Assembly: GCF_002776525.5 (NCBI RefSeq)
Contig: NC_045437.1
Location: 134,638,928-134,702,927 of the forward strand
Direction of reading: 5' to 3'
Length of the DNA: 64,000 bases
Origin: Piliocolobus tephrosceles
Lineage: Eukaryota; Chordata; Mammalia; Primates; Cercopithecidae
The translations under genes and the position numbers were made by a program. Of the stretch, positions 12,397 to 24,369 are shown piece after piece; position 1 is the first letter of the stretch, and each line of letters opens with the position of its first letter. Under the pieces are notes generated by a model, which saw nothing but the letters and a program-made list of their open reading frames with translations, had not been told where the DNA came from and searched no databases.

Positions 12397-12404
12397 CATC
12401 CATC
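12338..12404 (+). repeat. (CTAT)n microsatellite
   Basis: About 14 near-perfect CTAT/CTGT units are followed by CCAT units (CCATCCATCC). On the other strand this is a GATA repeat. Such loci are usually length-polymorphic. Confidence 0.95.
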
Positions 12405-12430
12405 CAGATGTCAGATTTACCATTTGGCAG

Positions 12431-12776
12431 CCTTTGATTTTTTACAATTATTTTTATCTCTCTCTCTCTCTTTTTTTTTTTGAAACAGAGTCTTACTCTC
12501 TCACCCAGGCTGGAGTGCAAGGGTGCTATCCGAGCTCAGTGGTGCAACCTGTGCCTCCCAGGTTCAAGTGATTCTTCTGTTTCAGCCTCCCGAGCAGCTG
12601 GGATCACAGACATGTACCACCATGCCCGGCTAATTTTTGTATTTTTAGTAGAGACAGTTTCACCAAGTTCCCTGGGCTGGTCTCAAACTCCTGGCCTCAA
12701 GTGATCCCCCAACCTCGGCCTCCCAAACTGCTGGGATCACAGGCATGAGCCACCGTGCCCAACCCTTTGATTTTTT
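12431..12776 (-). mobile_element. AluJ-like SINE, antisense, with TSDs
   Basis: This is an antisense Alu dimer from the T-run at 12471 to about 12763. Bases CTCCTGGCCTCAAGTGATCC are the older AluJ form. The tail side has a (TC)n run at 12458-12470. A 13-bp duplication, CCTTTGATTTTTT, flanks it at 12431-12443 and about 12764-12776. Confidence 0.9.
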
Positions 12777-12931
12777 TTCCCCAATGTATAAAATTAAAAA
12801 CAATTAACCTATTAAGTGTTAATAAGCAAATACAAGAGAGAGGACACACTGCTGGCTTTGAAATTTTTGGAACCTGTTTCTCCTCATTGAATCCTGATAC
12901 AGAGGGACAGGCATGACTTGCTGTCATGCAA

Positions 12932-13140
12932 ATGAAGAGGGGAACAACAGACACTGGGGCCTGGGTGAGAGGAAAGTGTGAGAGGAGGAAGAAGATCAGA
13001 AAAAATAACTATTGGGTACTATGCTTAGTACCTGGGTGACAAAATAATCTGTACAACAAACCCCTGTGACACGACTTTAGCTACATAACAAATCTACACA
13101 TGTAACCCTGAACCTAAAATAAATGTTAAAAAAAACAACA
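12932..13140 (+). mobile_element. L1 3' UTR fragment, sense
   Basis: GGGGAACAACAGACACTGGG, ATAACTATTGGGTACTATGC, GTGACAAAATAATCTGTACA and CTGAACCTAAAATAAATG are the L1 3'-end sequence of an older primate L1 (L1PB/L1MA age). It ends in an A-run near 13128. The TSD is not visible. Confidence 0.8.
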
Positions 13141-13246
13141 TAATAAACAAAATAGTACAACAGTCTTCTCCCTTAGCCTCAACAACACCTTATCATATCC
13201 CATCCCTCCACTGCACACTGTTTCTTTAGTTTTTTTGATTTTCTTT

Positions 13247-13247
13247 T

Positions 13248-13292
<45 letters not shown>
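13247..13292 (+). repeat. (TG)n microsatellite
   Basis: About 20 TG units, with one TATG interruption near the left end. Confidence 0.95.
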
Positions 13293-13293
<1 letters not shown>

Positions 13294-13720
13294 TCTGATG
13301 TATATACAATGAAAGCTCAAATCTTAGCTGTATAGTTTTGACAGATAAATGCATTCATATAAACTTCATCCTTTTAAGAACAGAGGTTTTCCATTATCCC
13401 CAGAAAATTTCCTCAGGTTCTTTTCCAGGCATTTTTTTCCTCACTCAGGGGCTATCTCTGTTCCATTTTTAAAAAAAACATTATGCCTGAAAACATATGA
13501 AGGAGTTTATTTTATTTTCAGCTGTCTCACTCAGTGCGATGTTTATAGGATTCATCCAGGTGATGTGTGTTGGTAGTTCGTTCCTGTGTATTGCTGAGTA
13601 GTATTAGGATTGTATGCTTTACAACTTGTTTATCCTTTTTCCTATTGATAGATATTGGGTTGACTCCTGCTTTGGGAAATTATGACTAAAGTATTTATGA
13701 CCTTTCTTGAATAAATGTTT
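13293..13720 (-). mobile_element. old L1 (L1M-type), antisense
   Basis: The order ATACAATGAAAGCTCAAATC, TTTGACAGATAAATGCATTC, then TTTATAGGATTCATCCAGGT and TGCTGAGTAGTATTAGGATT, is the reverse of a mammalian-wide L1 3' region. Many indels have accumulated. Confidence 0.65.
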
Positions 13721-13769
13721 GTTACATTCAATTTATTTTCTTTATTAGCTTTTAAATATAATCTCTGCA

Positions 13770-14020
13770 TTTATTTATTGGTTGCAGGGATTACAAAATA
13801 CATGTTTAACATATCACAACTTACATAGGAGTTAATGTTGTACTATTTCAATAAATGTAAAATATAAAAAACTTCCTACAGAACATTCTATTTGCCTCCT
13901 ATTCTATTTGCTATTATTATACATTTTATATCTACATGTTATAAATCTCAAGAATATACTGTTTATAATGCTTGCTTTAAAAAAAAATAGAAAATAAAAG
14001 AAAGAAATCGTCAGACCCTT
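13770..14020 (-). mobile_element. old L1 or HAL1-like fragment, antisense
   Basis: GGTTGCAGGGATTACAAAAT, TTTAACATATCACAACTTAC, GAGTTAATGTTGTACTATTT and TATATCTACATGTTATAAAT resemble an L1M/HAL1 segment. It may belong to the same old insertion as the L1M fragment just upstream. Confidence 0.5.
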
Positions 14021-14240
14021 TCTCTCTTATATGGCTGCTGAAAAGAAATGTACTCTGGACCTCCTCTTGTAGAGATAAGGGGGCATTTTTAAGTCCTTTT
14101 TTATGAAGAAAGCATTCTCCCTCATCTGAGTGCTGCCAGGTGATTTTCAGGTAACAGGGATGAAGTACAGAGACAGAGCCCCAATGTGTACCTATAAGGA
14201 GTTTACCCAAAACCTAGGGCCCATGGGCCTTTTCAGGACC

Positions 14241-14380
14241 AGAAGCTGTGGTTTAGAGGATAAAAGTTGGGTACAGGGACAGATGACTGAGCTCAAATCC
14301 AGGTTCTATCTCTGAATGGTTGTGTGGCCTTTGCTAAGTTACTCTCTGTTCCTATCTATGAATGAGAGTGGTATCCACAG
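14241..14380 (+). mobile_element. MIR SINE fragment, sense
   Basis: GTGGTTTAGAGGATAAAAG, GAGCTCAAATCCAGGTTCTA and TGTGTGGCCTTTGCTAAGTT match the 5' half of MIR. Confidence 0.65.
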
Positions 14381-14884
14381 GAACACCAGGAAAATTCAAC
14401 CTGAATCCAGCCACATGCTCAGCGTAGCCCTTAACATGGAATCAGTGTGAATATGGGTTCTTAGGCCTCACCCAAGCTACTTCAGCTTGGCAACTCTATC
14501 ATACCAAAAGACCCTTGACATTCTATGTTAACATAATTGCAAAACAATTGTAGAACCATTTAAAAATTGCTTCTATATTCACAGTTTATTTGAGGATAGA
14601 AGGATGTGGAAACAATCATTGATTATGTATTAAAAATAGGAAAAGTTAGGTGGTTGGTTTCCTGAGATGCCAAAGCTAGTAAATAGCAGCGCCAGAACTT
14701 GATCCCAAGCATTGTGATGAGAACTTTTTCCACTCAGAGTAACTTTCACTTTATAAAACCTGTAACATCACATCGTTACCAAAAATGACCTTGCTTCCTG
14801 CCATTAATGGTAAGAATGATGTCTCATCATCTTTCCAAGTCCAAGTCCTAGGAGAGGTGAAATATAAATGTGACATTAACCAGT

Positions 14885-15125
14885 ATAATAATAATAGTGT
14901 ACACTTGCATTTGTCAGGTACAAAGCTAAATGCTTCCATGTGAGACCTCATTTAATGTTCACAACATCCCAATGAGACACATGCTGCTCAGAGGTCCATT
15001 TTCTAGATGAAAAAACCAAGCCTCAAGGAGGTTTACGAGTTCCCCAATGCCACACAGTCAGAACAGCCACAATGTTAAACCAAGTCCTTTTGGATGCTGG
15101 AATCTTCCACCAAAGTGTATGATGT
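14885..15125 (-). mobile_element. MIR SINE, antisense
   Basis: ATAATAATAGTGTACACTTG, GACCTCATTTAATGTTCACA, TTTTCTAGATGAAAAAACCA and ATGCCACACAGTCAGAACAG give the full reverse MIR order. A separate weak MIR-like piece lies just upstream at about 14660-14720. Confidence 0.7.
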
Positions 15126-15240
15126 CTAGCATGTCTGTGGCATGCCTCTGGTGTGGGAGGGTCCTTTCTGCTTTCTTCTCTCAAGGATGGTCTCCACTAC
15201 CCCTCAGGAGAAACGCATAAGTAAAATCCTGGGGACAGAT

Positions 15241-15632
15241 TGTATTTTCCAAAGATGATCACTACAATATCTTTCATTCCACATGCTCTTTTTCAGCCTG
15301 ACCTTGGTACTTTTCCCAACCAGTGGTGGAAACTATGTCTCTTCCCCTTGAACCCTGGTGGACTTTCATGTCTGTTTCAACTGATAGAGTAGGACAGAGT
15401 GATGCTGTGAGACATCTGTGACTAGGTCATAAAAACGCTGTGCGCTGCTGCCTCATTCTCTGAGGAAGCTGGTTCTAGGGCTCAGCCACCAAGCTGTGAA
15501 GAAGATGAAACTGGCCCCCACATGGCAACCACATAGAGGGTCCATGGGCAAGATATTCTGACTAACAGATAATATCAGCTACTAGATGTGTAAGTGAAGA
15601 CTCATTCGGATTGTTCAAAAATGTCCCCAGGA
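15241..15632 (+). mobile_element. old MaLR/ERVL-type LTR, left part
   Basis: It begins TTGTATTTTCCAAAGATGAT and includes 'TCTCTTCCCCTTGAACCCTG' and 'GGGCTCAGCCACCAAGCTGT', wording typical of an old MaLR/ERVL-class LTR. It is interrupted by an Alu. The end of the same kind of LTR (GCCACTGAATTTTGGATTTG, CAGCAATAGATAACTTACAT) appears at 16615-16668. The family name is not certain. Confidence 0.55.
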
Positions 15633-15959
15633 GGCCAGGCACAGTGGCTCATGCCAGTAATCCCATCAATTTGGGAGGGTGAGGTGGGTGGATCACTTGA
15701 GGCCAGGAGTTCAAGACCAGTCTGGCCAATGCAGCGAAACCCCATCTCTACTAAAAATACAAAAAATTAGCTGGTTGTGGTGGTGCTGTCTGTAATCTCA
15801 GCTACTTGGGAGGCTGAGGCACGAGAATCGCTGGAACCCGGGAGGCAGAGGTTGCAGTAAGCCAAGATACACCACTGCACTCCAGCCTGGGTGGGTGTCA
15901 AAGTAAGGCTCTGTCTAAAAAAAAAAAAAAAAAAAAGAAAGAAAGAAAGAAAAAGAAAA
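15633..15959 (+). mobile_element. AluS/J-like SINE, sense
   Basis: This is a full-length Alu from GGCCAGGCACAGTGGCTCAT to an A-run that decays into GAAA units near 15935-15958. The target duplication is faint (…CCCCAG on both sides). Confidence 0.9.
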
Positions 15960-16690
15960 GGCCCCAGATTTGTATCGATGAGGTATAATAAAACACATAG
16001 ACATGGGAATGACTGTCATGAAGGAAGAATCTCATACAAACAGGTCCCTAGAAACAGGAGGCACAACAATGTGGGCGGATGGGGGCCATGCAGGAATGTT
16101 CCATGGCGGGGCAAGAGGCAGAAGGAGTGAAGGAAAAATGGGAGCAAGAGCTTTTATTGTGGTTTCCAAGGGAAGGAATAGGTGAGGCAGGGTAAACAGG
16201 CTTAGGATTGACTGGTTTGAATCATTTCAGAAGGATCTTGGGTATAGGAGCTGTCTCTAGTTATGTCGATCCTGGCCTTGGGGTGATTAGGGTAGGAGAA
16301 CAGTGGTCCGGAGTATAAGAGCCCAGAAAAAGGAAGTAGCTAGGGTATGACTCTGCATTGGTTAGTTTGCATATTGAACAGGCACTATGTTTGCTAACCA
16401 TAGAAGGAGCAGTCCCTTCAGCATCAACAAGGCCCCAGAGGTCAAAGCATCAGAAATACATAAAATAAAAAGGCATAATCAATGCACAGATGATTCCAGT
16501 CATCAAGTCAACCCTAGCCTTCCGGTGGTCCTAGACAATATCTAGCAGAGAAAATTTATTCTTGCTGTGCCCTTCCTGATTAATGGAACCATGAGCATAG
16601 TAAACTGGTTGTTTTATGCCACTGAATTTTGGATTTGTTTGTTGTGCAGCAATAGATAACTTACATAATGCTTTTGACTTTAGTGATGAT
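15960..16690. other. LTR remainder with an unassigned insert
   Basis: The first 25 bases (GCCCCAGATTTGTATCGATG) and bases 16480-16670 read as the old LTR split by the Alu. The middle (about 15990-16470) is not recognised. It contains 'GAGCTTTTATTGTGG', which on the minus strand carries AATAAA, so an antisense LTR is possible but unproven. Confidence 0.4.
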
Positions 16691-18240
16691 AATTCCAATC
16701 AGCTCTAGTTCATTTTACCTCATGGTAGGGGGAATTCCTGATTATGCTGTTTCTCTTGGCATTACATTTTCACCAATTAGTGCTCATGAATAATATGAAA
16801 ATGTGTTTAGTTTATTTTTCCCTCTGCTTGCAGGAAGGGTTCTCATAGATTAGCGATGCTAATTTTTCAATGTTCTCATGAAATTTTCCCTATTAAAAAG
16901 AGAAGAGACAAGCTATGGTTTCCAAATCTGCACCACCCGAGGCAGCCCTAGTGAAAAACATGTACCCTGACCTTCCTCAGCAAAGAAAATAGAGTTTCAG
17001 TCATTTGTATAACTTGTACCAATCGGAAGGATAAATTCTCTAGAGTGTGCACAGAACAATAAGAAAGGAGGAGGGAGCAAGGTTTCAAGGGGTTTATATC
17101 TATCTGAGTCAGTTTGCTTTTCATGATGACAAAACTCTGGTGTTAATTTAGAAGTAGTATCCAACCTAGAAGAGAAAAAAATTGTATATATTTTGTGGGA
17201 AGATGATGAAAATTAAAATTCAAAGGCATATGCCAATTTGAAAAGAGGATCTGAGAGCTTTGAAGATTCAACCACAAGGGAAGGAGAAAAGTGGCACATC
17301 AATCTCCACGTTAATATATAGACAGAAATAAAGAAAGGCAGTAAAGTAAGTAAGAGAGCAAGTTAAATTCTTATCCTCAAGTGCTATCAAAAAATATCGC
17401 CTTTGGCAAGTTCGAAATATAATGTCCTTTAGAGAGGGTAATTCTACAAAATAGGAAAAGAAATCTTTGTGGAGTTTGCCTTAAGTAATCATAATTACAG
17501 GTTATTGAGACTTGAGTCAGAAAGGAATGACAAATATGCCATAATCTGCATCAATTTTTATTCTAATAATAAACTGAGATAATGTTGAAATGAAAGTAGA
17601 TGACAGTTACAAATGAACAGAGTTCAAAAGAATGCTATCAACACACATCGAGCATCACCTGCAGGAAATAATCTTTATTCAAAAGCGTTTCTTTCTAGAC
17701 ATTGCTCCTTGTCTCCATTAGCATAACTTGTAATCTTTTTAAAGTATCTTGATCACAATTCCTCCTCCCTTCTGAGCTTAGAGTTATATCTGTGAAATAG
17801 CAATCCTTTTTGGCAGCCATCCATTTGTTGGCCAAAAATTCCCTTCAGCGTGATCTCTTTGAGTCTGAATTCACACTCAGTGTCATGCACCTCACTGTGC
17901 TATTTAGGAAAAACAGCTTCATACTTGAGATACTAACCCATCAATTACACAAAGATGCTTCATATTCCCCTAAGCACAAACAGGCTGTACAAAGCAGTGA
18001 AAGCCTTTAAATGGAACTCTGAAGTGGCATACCATTTATTCTTGTGTGTGTGTATATGTATGTGTGCACCCATGAAATGGCACTTGTATGGCTCAGATAT
18101 TGCTCTAGAGAGAATAATGCTTTACATTTAGGTAGCATTTATATTTTCTAAGCATTTTCACAGATATTAAACAATTAGGCCAAGAGAATAATATCACTGA
18201 CTTGAGAAATGTCTCAATGTATTGGCCTGGAAAAGCAAGC
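16691..18240. other. unassigned intergenic sequence
   Basis: About 1.5 kb with no recognised family. A short GT/TATG-rich patch lies at 18041-18065. Nothing supports a gene. Confidence 0.45.
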
Positions 18241-18244
18241 AGCA

Positions 18245-18372
18245 TCCTTCACCTGGGAATGTGTTATAAACACAGATTCCTGACCCCTACCCCAGAACCA
18301 CTGAATCATAAACCCTGAAGGTTTTACAACCTTCCAGGTGATGCTGAGAGACACTCAGGTTTGGGAACAGCT
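18245..18372 (+). mobile_element. MER5-type hAT fragment
   Basis: CACCTGGGAATGTGTTATAA, CACAGATTCCTGACCCCTAC, CCAGAACCACTGAATCATAA and CCAGGTGATGCTGAGAGACA follow MER5A/B; the left terminal repeat is missing. Confidence 0.65.
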
Positions 18373-18429
18373 GACTCAGAGAAAAAAGTGTAACAGATTT
18401 AGTATAATGGTGATTAAACATACAGAAAA

Positions 18430-18632
18430 TGGTCATTAAGACCCAGGGTTGAAACTTAGCTCCACCAATTTACCTTCAGCAAATTTTTTACCAACATTAT
18501 CTCAGTTCTCCCATATGAAAATGGAAATAGTAAAAATATTAATCACAAAGGGTTGCTACAAGAATTAAATAATATGATGCATGGAGTACTTGATGTAGTA
18601 AGTATTCAGTAAATGTTAGTAATTATTAAATA
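18430..18632 (+). mobile_element. MIR SINE, sense
   Basis: ACCCAGGGTTGAAACTTAGC, ATATGAAAATGGAAATAGTA, GGGTTGCTACAAGAATTAAA and AGTATTCAGTAAATGTTAGT fit MIR through its 3' end. Confidence 0.7.
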
Positions 18633-18654
18633 AATCAAGCCCATTAAATATAGA

Positions 18655-18694
18655 TTGGAAATTGGGAAAGGCCTTTGGAAATTGGGAAAGGGCT
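18655..18694 (+). repeat. 20-bp tandem duplication
   Basis: TTGGAAATTGGGAAAGGCCT is followed directly by a second copy differing by one base. Confidence 0.85.
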
Positions 18695-18699
18695 TGGGG

Positions 18700-19867
18700 C
18701 TAAAAGGATAGAAAAATTCAAATCTTTTATATGACTAGAAAAGGATAGAAGCCAACAAATTTACAAGTAAATTTGTAATAAATGCATTCATCGCAATTTT
18801 AAGTCTTATTTTCATCCCCAATTCATGTGGAAATCCCATCCTGTCCCTGAAACATGACAACTGTCTACCAAAATATCATATAAAATCATGTATGTGCTTT
18901 CCTTACTGAAAACAGATAGGGGAAGAATAAGCAAAGACTGCTATATCTTTAAATCTTTATAAAAGCACTGTTATCTTAAAAAATCTTTGTATGTCATATT
19001 CAGAAATCCTATGACTGCCTTGTTTCAATACCATTATTGACATTAAACATGTTGCTATATCTTCAGGAAAAACAAAACAGGTATGTTTCTGTACAAAACA
19101 CCTTAGGGGAGAGCAACACTATCTCAGAGCTGCTCAGAACTTTTAGTTTAAAAAGCAGTGAATCCTCTCAATTGTACAGCTTGCAAGCATGCTTTTTTCA
19201 CTACATGGAAACAAGTCAAAGGCATCAAATGCTGGCTCTGACAGCTGTTGTCTCTCATTTTCAACCTGACATAATGTGTTTCAAGACTTCAAGGCTGTTT
19301 CCCAGAAGTGGTAGAGGGGCCTGAGTAATTGGTTTGGAAGAGTGAAGAAATTGAACAAAAGGAAGGAACAACATGGTCTCATTTTTATTCTCAAGCTATC
19401 AGTCTGGCATTTATTTACTCCTACTGGAATTCTATAAGTCGAACTAGTTCTTCATGTTGCAATATATGCAAGGGCATTTTAATCCTGTATTATCTATGCC
19501 CAGCCCAGTGGCGATGAGATGAAGAGAATACACAGTTGTGGCTGATCAGATGAATGAGTCTTTTACCACCTGCTGAAGACGTGGTATTATTTCTTGCTTC
19601 CTCATAAACTAAGGACATTTACATTTCATTGAATAACATTTATTGAAAGCCATATTATTTATTTATAGAATGCATAATAAATTTCATTGCTTTTGAATTC
19701 TGTGCTATTATTCCAATAACAGCAGTTAGTAATTTGTACATTAAAATTCCACCTGGTAACACTCAAATCACAGTCTTTGATTGGAAAGGAGATTTGAGGG
19801 GTGAGAGAGTGAATAACAAACTTAACTTAATATGATAGACTAGATAAAAATGACATCTAATTTAGAA
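18700..19867. other. unassigned intergenic sequence
   Basis: No family was recognised. An open frame of 95 codons at 19037-19324 is Ser-rich, without domain or splice signals, and is judged to be chance. Confidence 0.45.
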
Positions 19868-20165
19868 CTATGATTGGCAAACAATAACCCAAAAGCCAAG
19901 TTGAACTAAAAACCTGTTTTTGTATAGCTCATGAATTAAGAATGGTTTTCACATTTTAAGTGGTTGAACAAAATATAAAAATAATATTTCATAACTCATG
20001 AAAAGTATATCAAATTCAAATTTCAGTATCCATAAATAAAATTCTATACATAAAACATATACATATTGTCTATGCTGTGTTGATACAATGGCAGAAACCA
20101 CATAGCCTACAAAGCCCAAAATATTTAATATCTCATTCTCTATAGAAAAGATTTGCCAACCCTCG
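19868..20165 (-). mobile_element. hAT-type DNA transposon fossil
   Basis: The wording AAACCTGTTTTTGTATAGCT, ATTAAGAATGGTTTTCACAT, AAATTTCAGTATCCATAAAT, ATATTGTCTATGCTG and AGAAAAGATTTGCCAACCC matches a common mammalian non-autonomous DNA element. The same element lies in the opposite direction near 62070-62840. The exact family name is not asserted. Confidence 0.7.
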
Positions 20166-20451
20166 AATTAAGCAAATAGCAGCTAACTTCAGTGGGCTTT
20201 ACTCATGCTACAAGTCCCAAAATGGATTTTTTGCTAAGAATTAATGAATCAACGAAATTCATGAAACTTCCAAATCTCACTGGAGGAAGAAAAGGAGCAT
20301 CTTGGCAGACAATCAGTTGGTAAATACTTGATATTCTTACATCTTTAATAACAGAAAGGAAGAGACAGTTTCACTGGTTCCACCTTTCACAGTTAAACTT
20401 TCACTGTCCATTGGAAAGAAATGGGCATCCTTCAAAAACTGTAATAATTAT
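20166..20451. other. unassigned sequence
   Basis: Nothing was recognised. Confidence 0.4.
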
Positions 20452-20625
20452 AATAAAAGCAACAGCTAAACTTACTGAATGCTTCCAGTGTTCTGGTCAA
20501 ACATGTATTAGTTCACTTAAGTCTCACATATTTCCTGTGGTGTCATTATTACCATTACCATTTTACAAAGGAGAAAACTGAAGTTTGAAGAATTTAAGTA
20601 ACTTTCCTGGTTAATAATTTGAGCT
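20452..20625 (-). mobile_element. MIR SINE, antisense
   Basis: CAACAGCTAAACTTACTGAA, TTAGTTCACTTAAGTCTCAC, ATTACCATTTTACAAAGGAG and AATTTAAGTAACTTTCCTGG give the reverse MIR core. Confidence 0.72.
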
Positions 20626-20689
20626 TATTTTTACCTCTCACAAGCATCATTTAATCTTCAATATATCCTTCCTTCTCTTATCATTTTAG

Positions 20690-21185
20690 ATATCTACCTT
20701 TCCTGTTGGACAGTAGGACATCTGGAAGTAAAGCATGACGGAGCCTGGAGCATAAGTTCAGTTTGACCAATTAAGAATAGCATACATGCTGCAGCTGGCA
20801 CTGTTAGTTGCCTATCTGTTCTGTCACTCTTCCTTTTCTTTGCTAACAAAACCTGTCCTCAATCAAGCTGGGTCTGTGCCTAGGCTCAAGTGAGAGATAC
20901 AATTTCCAGTTCTCCCTGATACTCAGAGTGACCCTAAGACATGATTTTGGCCAATGAGAAGCAGAAGGATGTCTATGGGGTGAGGGGGAGTCTTGGAAAA
21001 CATATTTTTTTTTTCTAATGAAAGGAAAGGGATGACTGGCACCACTCCCATTTTCACCTTCTTTGTGTTTTAAAAGCACATGTGATGTTTGGGGTTACAG
21101 CAGTCATCCTGTGACCATCAGGGAATATACACTGGAAAACAAACAAACAAAAAGAACTGCAGAGATGTAGAAGAACTCAGAAAGC
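20690..21185. other. possible ancient LTR-like repeat, unassigned
   Basis: The phrases TTGGCCAATGAGAAGCAGAA, GGGGTGAGGGGGAGTCTTGG and CAGTCATCCTGTGACCATCA resemble an old interspersed repeat, but I cannot name the family. A T-run lies at 21005-21014. Confidence 0.3.
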
Positions 21186-21189
21186 ACCA

Positions 21190-21425
21190 ATAGTCTAATC
21201 TCTTGAGTCAAAAAATCTGGGTTTGAACTCATCTTCTGCCACTGACTGGCTATGGAACTTATAAAAGTCACTTAATTTTCTCATGAGCCTGTCTCTTCAT
21301 CTGCAATGTGAAATAATAATATCTACTTCATATGGTAGACAGGCAATGAAGCGAGAGTGCAGTTGTGATGCCTGCATGGCCCGATACATAGTTGCTACAA
21401 GTTGTCATTATTACTATTGTTGTTA
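21190..21425 (+). mobile_element. MIR SINE, sense
   Basis: GAGTCAAAAAATCTGGGTTT, CTTCTGCCACTGACTGGCTA, CATCTGCAATGTGAAATAAT and a closing TTATTACTATTG tail cover nearly the whole MIR consensus. Confidence 0.78.
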
Positions 21426-21439
21426 TCAGCATAGGAGGA

Positions 21440-22035
21440 TATGAACAATACATATTTAAATGTCAATGAGGAAAGGGCGTAGTGTGGGGGAAGGCAAATA
21501 TGAACCACAGAAGGCCATCTGGAGACACTGACATTTGAGCTAGAAATGGAAAGAAGAATAGGAATTTGCTTGATAAAAATAAGAGGAAGAAAGGAGTTTT
21601 CAGTAGAGACTTAGTAGGAAAGTGCCTGGCAGGGAAGGCAGATGAAGGAGTAAAAGCTTCTGTGAGAACTGGCAGACAGTAAAATTGAAAGTCCAAGCTG
21701 GGGACAGATCGTGAAGAGCCTTAAAAATGCCATGCTGAGTTTGGGGCTTCATCCTAAAACAAAGAGAAGCCTCTGAGAGATTGTAAGCAAGGCAATGACA
21801 TAATTAGGTCTCTGTTAGAGATGGGTAATTGGCAGCAGACTGGGAGATGGGTTTCGTAGAAACTGTGAGTAACAAACACCATCAGGAGGCTATTTCTATA
21901 ACCAGCCAGAGGATAATGAGGAACCAAACGAGGACAGTGAGCCTGGAACACATGGAAGAGCGTGGATTTTACAGACATTTTGGAGGTAGAAAGATGAATC
22001 TTAGACTCCAGTGGAATTTGAAAAGTTAAGGAAAT
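21440..22035 (-). mobile_element. L2-like LINE fragment, antisense
   Basis: GACACTGACATTTGAGCTAG, GTGCCTGGCAGGGAAGGCAG, AGAGCCTTAAAAATGCCATG, AATGACATAATTAGGTCTCT and ACATTTTGGAGGTAGAAAGA recur in order in many long antisense L2-type copies. It directly follows a MIR. Family assignment is moderate. Confidence 0.55.
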
Positions 22036-23809
22036 CAAAGACTCATAACTGATTCTCCATTGTCTTGATTGAGGGGTTTAGGGGCTACTAAATGTCATTA
22101 CCTGAGATAGGAGTGTTCAAAAAGTGTATTAATCAATGAAAGTTCAAATGATGAGAATATGGCCTTTTTGGAGGTAAGCTATTTCTGTCAAGGCCTTACT
22201 AAAGGCTCACCTAATTCTTCTTGAATGTCATTCAAGTCCACTTTCTCCTATGACATCAGTGCAAAGGAATAAGGATTGTCCGCATTCTGTCTCAATAAAC
22301 CATTATATGCATTAAGACGGTTGTTTATGCACCTACGTAAGAAATATGATTTCCAGCCCTTTTGCCAACAATTCTATAAGAGCTTTGCAGTCAGGAAACA
22401 TGGCTCATACTAAGATCCACCCCAGTTCCTCACTGCTACCATGCCTACTGCAGGGCATTTTAAATGGTAAATGCTCAATAAATAGTTGTTACTTTGATTT
22501 GATATAAAATTGATTTGATGCACTTTAAAGGGTCAGCTTTAAAGTCATCAATGATTACTGCATAACCTCTGAAGAAACAGGTGTGGGAGAAGGTCTCAGA
22601 AGAAAAGGGCATGGAACCATTTGCATGAATCACGTTCTAGGTGATTTATGTGCATTCTGTAGCCCAAGGCCTGTATTTTCCTCAGTGTCTCTACACATGA
22701 TCAATCCTCAGCCTCTGACCCAAAAACTTTTCATGGCCTTCAAAATCCATCTCCCTCCCACCCCTCAAAATGGTACATGGGTTGTTCCAGGGCACTGGCT
22801 CACACATCAACTCTGACGAGCCTGATACCATGCTCATCTCAGGCTTCTGGAGTCCTTTTTGGCTTCCTTAGCATCCTTACCCTCATGTGTTCCATGTTGT
22901 CACTATTTCCCACGTGCTCCCTAGAACCCATGCACGTGAATCAGCTGTCACATAGGCTGGAAGACTGCAGTAATACAGAAATGAGTTTAGCAAAAAATTG
23001 GTCCTTTTAATTTGCTAACATGCACTGAAAATGTTCAGGAGCATAATACCCTTCAAAAGATTTCTGATATCGACCTGCAAATGGATATTTTAAGTAAGTA
23101 CACCATTTCCAAGACAGATACACAAAGGAGTAAGCTAACTAAACATAATTACCAATGAAGTGTTTTCAAATCTTTGGTCATAGGATATAGGAAATGGATG
23201 AATGAGTGAACTAATTAATTATGCATTAATGAAATGAGCAAAATTAATAGAACGAAAGGTAACATTTTTTTTTTTTTTTCTCAGAAATAATTATCTTTCC
23301 TGGGGTTCCTCGATACTCTACACCTGAGGAGTGGAAGCATACCAAAAGTTTTAGACCACCAGGAGGAAATTCTGAAGAGTTCAAAGTAAACTTTCTTTTA
23401 TCAAAAACCTATTGCCTTGTGCAAATACCTGAGAGGAGGCATTTCTGTGAAAGGGGAAAAGCATTTACAAGCAAGTGAGGGACAGCTCCAAAGGCACAGT
23501 TGTCCACCATGAAACACACTTTTCTCCTCTGTCCATTTGTGTGAACCCAATTCAGTCAGCACTTCTGTTCCTCAGGAAATGGGTACGTTAATGGGAACTG
23601 CTATCACTCAAAGGTAATGGAGTGAGAATGTCATTATTTTAAATGGTTTGAGGCCACACAGTCCGCAATTTCATTAGCTTTGTTTCTAGGGAATCCATCT
23701 ACCAAATTCTGCAACATTTGCAAAAGTAGGGGAGAAATCCACACAAACTACATTCTACCATTCTCTTCCTTAATGTAAATCATATTCAAATTGATAGGCA
23801 CTTGAGCTT
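22036..23809. other. largely unassigned sequence
   Basis: An L2 or MIR-like 3' tip (GCTCAATAAATAGTTGTTAC) sits near 22470-22490. Bases 22630-22950 have CT-rich wording loosely like L2 sense, but too weak to call. A T-run lies near 23265-23279. No gene is supported. Confidence 0.4.
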
Positions 23810-24318
23810 TATGGTAGACAGAATAATGACTCTCAAAATATTCTACATCCTAATCCCTAGAACATCTCAATATGAGGAGATTATCCTGGAGTATCCTGAT
23901 GGTCCGATGTAATCATAGGAGCCCTTAAAAGAGGAGTCAGAAAGAAGAGGAAATTAGAGGATGAGGCAGAAGGGAAGGCAAGAGATTCTAAGCATAAGAA
24001 GAATTCGAGGCCACAGCTGAGGAATGTGAGTTCTAGGAGATGAGAGCTGAGCGCACACCCTGGATAACAGCCAGAAAGCACATAGAATTGAGGTCTACCA
24101 ACAACCTGAATGGGCCTAGAAGCAGATTTTTCCCCAGATGAGAGCCTAGGCCTGCCAACACCTTGACTTTGACCTCATGAAACTCAAAGCAAAGAACCAG
24201 CGGAACCATCCTAGGCCCAGACTTCTGACCAATGGAAACAGAAAGATAATAAATGGATATTGGTTTAAGCTGTGAAATGTATGGCAATTTGTTACTTCAG
24301 CAATAGATAACTAATGTG
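23810..24318 (+). mobile_element. MLT1-type LTR (ERVL-MaLR), sense
   Basis: ATGGTAGACAGAATAATGAC, TACATCCTAATCCCTAGAAC, GATTATCCTGGAGTATCCTG, GTCCGATGTAATCATAGGAG and CCAACACCTTGACTTTGACC run in LTR order. It ends with AATTTGTTACTTCAGCAATA. It is close to full length and diverged. Confidence 0.7.
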
Positions 24319-24369
24319 GGACTTATCCAATTAACCCACAGTCATTGAAGTTTTGATATTGGTGAGCCT

